A stretch of 64,000 nt of DNA from Linanthus parryae (lineage: Eukaryota; Streptophyta; Magnoliopsida; Ericales; Polemoniaceae), in the NCBI GenBank assembly GCA_023055425.1, contig JALGPY010000003.1, positions 71,895,491-71,959,490 of the forward strand, read 5' to 3'. Of the stretch, positions 55,818 through 64,000 are shown one piece after another. A program made the translations under genes and the position numbers. Each line of letters opens with the position of its first letter. Within the stretch, counting starts at the first letter, position 1. The notes beneath the pieces were generated by a model. The model did no database searches and was not told the origin of the DNA. It worked only from the letters and a program-made list of their open reading frames with translations.

Positions 55818-57123
55818 ATGTCTCATGATGAAGATGCTAGCAACGGGTCTCCCTCAACAGAGACAACTTCAGGGGAGGAAACCCGCCTTAATGCCACAGC
55901 AGCTGGTGGTACTCTGGAGACGTTGAATGCAACCCTCAATAACCAAGCGAAGGCTCTCCAGGCTCAATCTGCACATATGGCCCAGATCATGTCGATTCTG
56001 GGATCTCTTGCTCAGAATCCGGCATTGAGAACTGCTATCTCCCATGGGGCAGGGGTAACGCCCATACCTCCTAATCCCATCTTGCAAAGCCCACCAATGA
56101 TTGCCCAACCATCTCCTACCCAAGGACAAATTGTTCAACCATCCCTTGTTATGCCTGCTTCTCATCTACCGGGTATTCCCACTAATACCCAACCACAGCA
56201 ACCCCTGCTCTCCCCACTGGCATCCGTGAACAACGTTGGTTACACCCACAATCCAAGCCTTGCATATGTGTCACCCCCGGCCGCAACCCTTCTGCCTGCT
56301 ACGGGAGGAAGCACACCAACAAGCATGACAGCCTTGGAGCAGCGCCTGGATAATTTCCTGGCGAATCAATGCTTCGCGGACACCATCATCCCGAAGGTTG
56401 ATAACGCGCCTCCTATTCCGTGCGAAATTTACTTGATGCCCAACCGTGCAGGGTACAAAGCCTCTAAGTGGTAGAAATTTGATGATGTTAATGGGAATGC
56501 TCAGGAGCATGTCATGCGCTACATCGACATGATGGGGCCACACGGGGTTGATTCCAACCTACTGATGTGCGAGTTCCCTAAGTCTTTGGGGAACGTCGCA
56601 TATAAGTGGTACAGGACACTGGAAGCTGGCTCCGTAAAGACATGGGAGGACATGGTCAAGAAGTTCTATACCAAGTTCTTTCAGATGGAGGAGAAGGTTA
56701 AGATGATCCACTTGTCGCGTATGTATCAAAAGCGTGATGAAGATGGAGTCACATTCATCAAGAAGATCCAGGCGAATCACTGGAACGCAGAGATGAGGTG
56801 GTTGAAAGTCGGTCCGTCGAGATATGTCTCCAAGGAATGCGAGACGAGTACAAGGGTATGTTGATTAACTTACAAATGCCTAATTTTTCAAAGTTAATCG
56901 AGTGTACCAAGAATGTAGAGCCCATAGTTGAGAGGCAAAGGAAGAAGCATGCCCCTGAGCGATCCCCGGGAGGACCGGATTTCAGAATTGGCAGATTTAA
57001 CTATAAGAGGGGGCGTGAGGCTGAAGTCAATACAGTTTCACCGCACAAGCAGCACAATGGCTCGACCACAGACGCCCTGCCATTTCCATGCTCCCTTGAG
57101 GAGGTGATTGATCGCTTCAAATA
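55818..57123 (+). pseudogene. Tat-type gag, broken
   Basis: ATG 55818 opens a frame (MSHDEDASNGSPSTETTSGE) with a Gln/Pro/Ala-rich N-terminal third. It stops at TAG 56472, within a sequence that continues in frame (HVMRYIDMMGPHGVDS, NVAYKWYRTLEAGSVKTWED, KKFYTKFF), the Gypsy capsid core. A frameshift near 56800 moves the frame to 56798-57124 (SVEICLQGMRDEYKGMLINL and CTKNVEP), which stops at TAG 57122. Encodes the nucleocapsid precursor in intact relatives; here at least two stops and one shift. Confidence 0.8.
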
Positions 57124-58385
57124 GTGGCGTAAAGGTGGGATCCTACCTCAACTTGATAAGGCACCCTCTAGGGAGCAGTTAAGGGATCCAAGGTGGTGTG
57201 AATGCCACGACAAAGTCATGCATCCAACAGCTGAGTGCAAGAAGCTCAGGTACCTTGTAAGCAGGAAGATGAAGGAAGGGGAGTTGGTCATCAGCGAGCA
57301 AAGGCAGGTTGTGCGCAATAATCCCCTCCCAGCCCATGCAGAGCAAGATCCAAAAGACAAGGAGGTAGCCATGATCGCGATTATGGACCTCGAAGAGATT
57401 GCAGAATATGGGTTACCTGTTATAGCCAAAGTCCATGATGAGAAAGACTATAGCATGGACACGGAGGACTCGCGCGCCGACATGATGAAGGGATCGCACG
57501 GCTTCAGAAGTTTCTTTGACGAAATGAACTTTTCAGAAAATTTCCGCAAAGAGATGAAAAAGGCGATCCTTAGAGTGGCAGACGACTTTGAGGAGGATAT
57601 AGTTGTCTCCAATGGAAGAGTCGTCAGGGCCTCTCGCTCAACGGAGAAGATAATGGTCTCCTCTGAAAGAGATAAGAAGACATACGCGAGCCATCAGAAG
57701 CTCTTGTATGTCACGACAGTGATTAACCATGTCGAATTCAAAATGGAATTTGTTGATGGGGGAGTGGCCGTCAATGTAGTCTCGCTCAACACCCTGAAGT
57801 TAGCAGGGATTTCAGAGAAGAAAATCGTCAGGCGCCCATCTTCATTGATGGTATTCGGAAGTGATTCAAGGATTACAGCGGGCTGGATCCGCCTGGGACT
57901 CCAGATAGGAAAGATAAAGTGTTCTGCCAAGTTCTATGTTATTGATGCGAACACTACATACCACATGATCATTGGCCGGGCGTGGATCCATCGTTCTGTC
58001 GCAGTTCCCTCAACAGCCCACCAGGTGATGAAGGCTATTTGGAATGGCAGGGTAGTTGAAATACCAGTTTCAACAAACCCGTTCGACTTCAATGAGGCGC
58101 ATCTGACTGAGGCGGTATGGTTCACCGAGATGGCGGACGAACAGACATTGGGGCCATTTAATCCAACTCCTCTGCCCCGATGGGAGGATATCAAAGATCA
58201 TTCACCCACAGCAGTGATGGTGACAAGGGAAGACCCCAAGGAAAAGGTGGCTGCATGCGAAGAGGTGCCAAAGATTGCTTATCAGAAGAAGAATGTATAC
58301 ACCCTAAAAAGGGTGGTGAAGCATGATAGCAAAGGAAAGGAAATAGAAAGGTTCTACTCCATTGGGAAGAAGTGCTATCCCATAT
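57124..58385 (+). pseudogene. Tat-type gag end and protease region
   Basis: Open frame 57125-58387. WCECHDKVMHPTAECKKLR (about 57195) is a zinc-knuckle-like motif of Tat gags. The protease site reads FVDGGVAVNVVS (about 57750), with Asp-Gly-Gly rather than Asp-Ser/Thr-Gly, as is common in this lineage. HMIIGRAWIHR (about 57965) is the protease flap/ILG-like block. Ends with a stop at 58385; the polyprotein continues in the next frame. Confidence 0.75.
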
Positions 58386-58498
58386 GAAGGAGCGCGGGGG
58401 TACCCCCACCTAAACATGGGGATATCCCTGGGAAAATCAATTGACTTGAACAAACACCAGAGGAAAACAAGTTCAAGCCAGATCTACCGGAGGAGAAG

Positions 58499-59383
58499 TT
58501 GAAAGAAGCGCCCGAATGCATGGAAGATAAACTAAAGCCACAGAAGCAGGAGCTCAAGGAAGTATTCCTAAGTGCCTCTGAAGCGAAAAAGAGGCATGTG
58601 TTCTTAAGTGAGGATCTCAGAGGAAGAGAAGAAGAAAAGTTGCTAAAGCTGCTCACAGAGTACAAATATGTGTTCGCCTGGGAATACGACGAAATGCCCG
58701 GCCTTGATACAGGAGTGACAATGCACATGCTGGATGTTGTCCCAGGGTCCAAGCCGGTAAAGCAGAGTGCAAGGACAATCAAACCAGAGATCAACGTGAA
58801 GATCAAGGAAGAGATAGTTAAGCTGCTGAATGCCAAATTCATTGAACCCAATCATCACCCTACTTGGTTGGCCAACATTGTGCCAGTTGTCAAGAAAAAT
58901 GGGCAGCTTCACATCTGCGTGGACTTCAGAGATCTCAATCTCTTCTGCCCCAAGGACGACTTCCCATTACCAAACATAGACCTGGTCATTGACTCTACCG
59001 CAGGTCATCGGATGTTCAGTTTCATGGATGGGTTCAGCGGGTATAATCAAATCAAGATGGACCCTGAAGATGCGAGGAAACCTGCGTTCATCACGCCAGT
59101 TACGGTTTTAACCTACACAGTGATGCCCTTTGGATTGAAGAATGCGGGGGCAACTTATGAACGCGCCATGATGGCTCTCTTCTATGACATGATGCATCAG
59201 GAAGTAGAGTTCTATGTTGATGATTTGGTTATAAAGTCAATAGAAGAAGCAGATCATCTGGGAGACTTGCGAAAAGTGTTTGAAAGGTGCAGAAGCTTCC
59301 AACTGAAAATGAATCTAATGAAGTGTGCATTTGGGGTAACTTCTATAAATTTTGGGGTGTGTGATCCAATGCCATGGAATTAA
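58499..59383 (+). pseudogene. Tat-type reverse transcriptase
   Basis: Contains FAWEYDEMPGLDTGVTMHML, HICVDFRDLNLFCPKDDFPL, FMDGFSGYNQIKMDPEDARK, MPFGLKNAGATYERAMM and the intact catalytic FYVDDLVIKS (about 59213-59242). The frame ends at TAA 59381 after a shift near 59345; the continuation lies at 59352-59705. The RT domain itself looks complete, but the protein is cut. Confidence 0.85.
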
Positions 59384-60544
59384 GCCTGATCCTGCGAAGA
59401 TTTCAACTATCACCAGCATGGTGGCACCCCACAACCAAAGCACCTTGAAGACATTCTTGGGAAAGCTATCCTATCTGCGAAGATTTGTGCCAGCAATTGC
59501 AGAGCTGGCCTTCTGTTTTGGTGATCTTCTCAAGATAAATGTTGTGTATAATTGGACGAAGGAGCATCAAGCCGCATTCGAGAAGCTGAAGGACTTGTTC
59601 ACGTCACCACATGTAATGATCACGCCTCAACTAGGGTCACCACTTTTGCTGTATCTGACGTCGACCAGGAAATCTATAGGAGCGCTGCTAGCCCAAGAGA
59701 ATTAGGGGAAGGAAAGACCAATCTATTATTTCGCTTCTCACAAAGTCTTGGTGATCACGAAGAGTGACCCTATCCGGTACTTGTTGAGTCATTCCTCTCC
59801 ATGTGGAAGGCTAGCGAAGTGGTACATGACTATCTCGCAGTAAAACATCACGTGTGCTCGTCCAAAAGCAATTAAGTTTCAAGCAGTGGCAGATTTATTG
59901 GCACAGTTCCTAGACAACAACCACGAGCCAATGGTAGAGGAAGATCTATAAGGACATGAGATTTATGCAGTCGAGTCACTTTATTGGAAGCTGCATTTTG
60001 ATGGGTAATCAACAAGAAAAGGGGGAGGAATTGGTGTTGTCCTGACTAAGCCAGACGGAGAAGTCATCCAAATGTTAACGAAGTTGGATTTCCCGGTCAC
60101 CAACAATGAGGCAAAACACGAGGCATTGCAGGGCTCCTCGCAGCCAAGGCATTGGAAGTAAACAACTTGATGGTCATGGGAGATTCGAAGCTCATTGTCA
60201 AACACGCCTCAGGAAAGTATGGTTTAAAAGAAATAAACTTACTGACTTATAGGACTATGGTTCAGAAGCTAGTACAACAGTTCCACGATGTCAAATATGA
60301 GCATACTCCAAGGGCTGACAACCGACATGCAGATGCCTTAGCCACTTTGGGGTCCAAAATCAGCGCAGAAAAATGCCCAGCGACGATCTTGATTGAAGTT
60401 AGAACTACTCCATCTCTAGAACAAGAGGTATACGAAGAAGAGTCCGCAGAAGCTGAAGATTGGAGAAGCCCAATATTGCGCGCGATTGCCGAAGGGACGA
60501 GCAAAGAGAACTGGGTATCCACAAAAGGGATTCTGTGTGCATGA
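59352..60544 (+). pseudogene. Tat-type RNase H and second RNase H-like domain
   Basis: First part: GKLSYLRRFVPAIAEL, FEKLKDLFTSPHVMITPQ and the RNase H start LLYLTSTRKSIGALLAQ, with stops at 59703 and 59766. Second part: LHFDG (about 59993), GGGIGVVLTKPDGEV, NNEAKHEAL, then VMGDSKLIVKHASGKYGLKE and ADNRHADALATLGSKISAEK (60152-60400), the additional archaeal-type RNase H typical of Tat elements. Several stops; non-functional. Confidence 0.8.
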
Positions 60545-60899
60545 CAACTCTCTTTACTACAAGGGACCAGGAGGGGTGCTCATGCGGTGTGTCTCACAGA
60601 AAGAAGGTCAGGCACTATTAGAGAAAATCCACCAATATTCCTGTGGAGAAAATGAGGTGTCTATCTACAGAAAAGCAGAGAGATATGGAATTCACTAGCT
60701 AGAAATGTCAACATATGCTGCATTCATTCAAGGGAACTGCGAGAATTGCGCATTGGTCAAAGATTCTTTAGAAATTACTTCAATCAATGACGAAACAGAT
60801 TGGAGGAAGCAGCTGTTTGACTATTTGAAGGAATGAGTCGAACCAACTCACAAGAAGGAAGCTGAAAAGCTTAAAATAAAGGCAACCCGATATGTCATA

Positions 60900-62013
60900 A
60901 AGCAAAACATACTCTGGCGAAGAGGTCATGAGGGGAATCTGCTCCGATTCTTGGATAGCCAAGAGGCACAGGAGGTAATGGATCTATCCCTTCAAGTGGA
61001 GCACCAAGGGGGCGCAAAGTTATGCAGACAACTCCTCACTGTTGGTTATCTGGCCCACCATGGAAGCAGACTGTCGCACCAAGGTCAAAAGGTGTCAAGA
61101 ATGCCAGTTCAAAGGCAACCTTGTACACGCCCCTGCTGTAGACTTGCATGCGTTGGGAACACCTTGGCCATTTCATACGTGGGCCTTGGATTTTATTGGC
61201 CCTATTCGACCAGCCTCGCATGGGAACCAATTCATCCTGACCGCAACTGAGCAGTTCACCAAGTGGGTGGAAGCGGTGCCACTCAAGACAGCAAATGCAC
61301 TGGCGGTTGTTAACTTCATCCAAGAGAATATTATATACCGCTTTGGGATTCCCAATTCCATTCTCTCTGAAAACGGCACTCCTTTCGTGAATAGACAAGT
61401 GGCTGTGAAGCTCGCAGAATACAATATAAGGCAGGTGTGTTCCACGCCCTATTATCCGAAGGGTTATGGACAAGCAGAAGCAACGAACAAGAAATTGATA
61501 AGAATCCTAAGAAAAATGGTCACAAATGATGACAAGAAGTGGGCAAATTCCCTAAGTGTGGCTCTATGGGCATATCGCACCTCACCGAGGACTCCCACAA
61601 GAGTTTCCCCTTTCCTTTTATGCTATGGGGCTGAAGCTGTTGTCCCAGCTGAAATCAAAGTTAACTCTGCAAGGATAGCCTTTCATGCTTTGTACGAGAA
61701 TCAACGTGACCACGATCTTATCATGCTGGAAGAAAGGCGTGAAGAGGCCAAGAGAGCTAACACAAGGTACAAAGAAAGGATCGCTTGACCAAACTGTTCA
61801 ACACCGGGACTTTGCAGTTAGGGATCTGGTTTTACGAGCTTCAGATCACTGTATGTCTGAAGCAGCTCACCCTAATTTGCCTCTAACTGGGAAGGATCGT
61901 TCGAAGTCAAAGAAGTGTTCGATAGTGGTTACTGCACCATTCAGAGGCTTCATGGGAATGCAACAACTCCGAGTCCAATCAACATGCGCTGTATTAAGAA
62001 GTACTATCCTTAG
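60900..62013 (+). pseudogene. Tat-type integrase
   Basis: Zinc region fragments (KLCRQLLTVGY, VKRCQECQFKG, about 61015-61120), then catalytic core: HTWALDFIGPI (first Asp, about 61187), ILSENGTPFVNR (about 61360-61395; the second catalytic Asp is Glu here) and GYGQAEATNKKLI (Glu, about 61475). The frame stops at TGA 61786. The C-terminal part continues in another frame (NWEGSFEVKEVFDSG) to KKYYP and TAG 62011. Frameshifted and with one catalytic substitution. Confidence 0.8.
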
Positions 62014-62223
62014 CCTTGTCTATTTTCTTTTCAACTCATATGTTTTATTACTCCTCAGTTCATATGTATTCTGCATTGCTTACTCCCATATGTTCTCATG
62101 CTCATCCCATATGAGGATGCTTTAATAATAAAAACTCTCCCATATGAGAGAAATTTATCAAATTATTGTCTTGTTGCTCCATTTACTTAATTGTTCATAT
62201 TAGTTATATCGGCTAATTCTTTC

Positions 62224-62540
62224 AAAGCCTATCTATTTAGATATCAGCGATAACAAAAACGATCCTATGCGATCCAAAGCCTATCTGCCTAGATAGAAGC
62301 AATAGAAAACATGATCCAATGAGATCCAAAGCCTATCTGTTTAGATAGCAGCGATAAAAAAAGTGATCCTATGCGATCCAAAGCCTATCTGCCTAGATAG
62401 CAGCAATAACAAAACATGATCCCATGTGATCCAAAGTCTATCTGCCTAGATAGCAGCAATAACAAAATGATCCTATGCGATCCAAAGTCTATCTGTCTAG
62501 GTAGCAATTCATTCAAAGACTATCTGGCTAGACAGCAGTG
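62224..62540. repeat. 52-bp tandem array after Tat pol
   Basis: AAAGCCTATCTG-type starts at 62224, 62276, 62328, 62380, 62433, 62484 and 62515 (period 51-53, last one short). Each unit has a dyad CTATCTGCCTAGATAG and a GATCCTATGCGATCC block. Further single copies of the dyad occur up to about 62675. Confidence 0.85.
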
Positions 62541-63706
62541 AAACACAAAGTTTGTTTCGTCGTATAGCAAGTCAGTACGCGAAGTTACAGTCTATTGTAG
62601 TAGACAAAACAACAAATGAAAAGCATACTTTCATAACAGTCAAATGCGACTTACAAATTATCTGTCTAGATAGCATCTTAAAGCAAAGCTTACAACAAGG
62701 AAAATCTTCCAATAAAAAATTTAAGCGTTCCCAAGGAACGATCCTACGTAAAACACTAAAGCTACGAAACTTGACGATGTCGTCGACGTTCTCGACCAGA
62801 ACAGGGCTCTTGCTTGTACCCTTGACATGGCAAGATGCCAGATGAACTTCATGCCATGAAGGCTGCTGATGTGAAGAACAAATGGGAGAACAGCTCATGG
62901 GGTAGGAAGCTGATTGTGTGCAAGGAATAGACGCACTCACTTGTTGCACCCTGACTGAAAAAATGGTGTCAAATAATTCTCCGCCGGAGAACCGACAAAG
63001 ATGCACACCGCTCATTACTTGCTGGTAGAAGAGTTAGTACAAAGTTGCGCCTTGTCGGAAAGTCACCGGAGATGATCCCTGCAAACATAATGAAGGAAAA
63101 GACGTCTTTGTTCCAACGGAAGAGCTTACACAATTGGTCTTCGCAAAGACCAGGCAAATCAGGGGCCTTTTCGGTGAATTCCTTGGGAACCGTTTCTATA
63201 GCACAACGCACAAATTCAAACTTGGAGGACCAGAACTGATACGAATCAAAAATGGTCAAAGAGCAATACAAAAATTCGTGAGGACTCACTGGAGATTACA
63301 TTTTGTCAATCACAGGAGTTTGGATGAAGAACAAAAATAGCAAGAAAAGGGGTTTATATAGGACTCAGAGGAGACTCTTCAGTTTCCTGGCCGACTCAGC
63401 AACGCCTCAGAAACAAGCAAGAATCAATGACCCTATTAAAGACTACGACGATATAGTAGCACACCTTATTTAATGACCCTAGGTCATGATGAGGGAGGGT
63501 CCCACTGCGTGAGAAGCACACCTTATTTAATACTATGGCGACATGATAATACAAGTAATTACGACAAACCATGATATGATAATAATTGCAGCATTGGAAT
63601 GCGAAAGGAGATCAATCAGAAAACAAAGGCCAACATTGTGTTCAAATGATTGAAAGAAAAAAAGAATATCATTACAGCGCAAACAGCTCTTAAAACAAGT
63701 CCTTGG
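62541..63706. other. Noncoding region of the Tat element
   Basis: No convincing gene. A TATATAAA on the minus strand (about 63353-63360) could be a minus-strand promoter. The minus-strand ORFs at 62572-63015 and 62969-63289 lack recognisable domains and a good start. Confidence 0.45.
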
Positions 63707-64000
63707 CTAAGGGACCTTCTGGCGATAAAAAGAGCGAAGCCTTCTCGCCTTGGCAACGTCTTGCTTCAACTTTCCAAAACCAGCCTTCATCGCGTGGAAA
63801 AGCTTGGCAGCCTCTTCAGCCTTCTTCTTTTGCTCCTCCAACTTGCTCTTCTCAAGGGCAAGGTTGCGGTGGCCATACTTCAGCATAACAGAGTTGAGAA
63901 TTTGAGTGAGCCTCTTAAGAAGAAAACCAAAATCCAGCTTTCCCTGGGCATTAATTTGAAGCCTTTGGCATGCCTCAAAGAGCGACCCCGCGTTTTGAGC
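63707..64000 (-). CDS. Antisense ORF of the Tat element, C-terminal 97 codons
   Basis: On the minus strand the frame is open from the window edge (64000) to a TAG at 63709-63707, with no stop in 97 codons. The chain is helical in composition, with Leu/Lys/Glu/Ala heptad-like patterning: GFLLKRLTQILNSVMLKYGH, then LEKSKLEEQKKKAEEAAKLF, then KLKQDVAKARRLRSFYRQKV at the end. This suggests a coiled coil. The N-terminus lies outside the window. It sits downstream of pol and opposite to it, where Tat-lineage elements often carry extra ORFs. Function unknown. Alternative: a captured host gene end. Confidence 0.6.
   Translation of the reverse strand, partial: AQNAGSLFEACQRLQINAQGKLDFGFLLKRLTQILNSVMLKYGHRNLALEKSKLEEQKKKAEEAAKLFHAMKAGFGKLKQDVAKARRLRSFYRQKVP

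Larger units (their letters stand above)
55176..64000 (+). mobile_element. Tat-type Gypsy element, 3' end outside the window
   Basis: 5' LTR (55176-55778), PBS-like site (55781-55798), gag, protease, RT, RNase H, a second RNase H-like region, integrase (to 62013), a 52-bp tandem array (62224-62540) and an antisense ORF (63707-64000). Two RNase H-like regions and an antisense extra ORF after pol are known features of the Tat lineage. Stops and frameshifts in gag and pol show it is not autonomous. The matching 3' LTR is not seen. The left target flank is GATAG (55171-55175). Confidence 0.8.

Noticed and set aside
62572..63289. Two minus-strand ORFs of 147 and 106 codons
   Set aside because: No domain and no good ATG start context; the first overlaps repeat-derived sequence. 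They could be the leader of an antisense transcript but are not supported as proteins.

Overview
This is a transposon-dense stretch of a plant nuclear genome, most likely a eudicot. The evidence is the diversity of plant LTR retrotransposon lineages (Athila-like and Tat-like Gypsy, SIRE-like and other Copia), plant L1- and RTE-type LINEs, an F-box/FBD/LRR gene with introns, and long AT-rich intergenic DNA. I see no rRNA, tRNA, CRISPR or bacterial-type operon. The species cannot be named from the sequence alone.

Left third (1-25.2 kb): a nested stack. The oldest layer is a degenerate Athila-type gag remnant (24.21-25.18 kb, + strand). Against it lies a minus-strand Gypsy element with its LTR (23.26-24.21 kb), a PBS-like site, a broken gag (21.36-23.22 kb), a further coding fragment (15.54-15.86 kb) and tandem arrays (1-1.69 and 15.41-15.56 kb). 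Into the arrays jumped a complete Athila-like element (1689-15404). It has 1601-bp LTRs with no difference that I could see, a perfect 5-bp target duplication (GCTTG), a tRNA-Asp primer site, an uninterrupted 1802-codon gag-pol and a 611-codon envelope-position ORF. A very large solo-LTR-like element (15864-21279, target duplication ACTCA) landed next to the array. It was itself hit by a minus-strand solo LTR of the Athila-like family (18471-20069, target duplication GCCGC). The most striking signal is a 14-bp perfect palindrome, TGCGTATATACGCA. It occurs in clusters with almost strict 19-bp phasing in every LTR of this Athila-like family and again on both sides of the second ORF.

Middle (25.2-43.8 kb): an inverted duplication carries an F-box/FBD/LRR gene. 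The + copy (29973-31471) is largely open but has a frameshifted C-terminus. The - copy (25422-26886) is a pseudogene. Beyond it lie a decayed minus-strand L1-type LINE (about 32.0-36.1 kb) holding a 273-bp hAT-type MITE, an RTE-type LINE remnant (37.6-38.6 kb), a 5'-truncated LINE insertion with a 15-bp target duplication (40598-41054), a possible terminal exon of an unidentified gene (41760-41813) and a solo-LTR-like segment (42.5-43.8 kb). The DNA between these is AT-rich and without recognisable genes.

Right third (43.8-64 kb): a decayed minus-strand Copia element with its short 3' LTR; a 5'-truncated plus-strand LINE; and a decayed plus-strand SIRE-like Copia. The Copia is split by a second member of the large solo-LTR-like family (49543-52269) and is cut off at its RNase H by a Tat-type Gypsy element (55176 to beyond the window end). 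The Tat-type element has two RNase H-like regions, a broken reading frame, a 52-bp tandem array after pol and an open antisense ORF running off the window edge.

The only plausible host protein gene is the F-box gene. The rest is mobile DNA at different stages of decay, and the Athila-like element at 1689-15404 looks the youngest and the only one with both ORFs intact.
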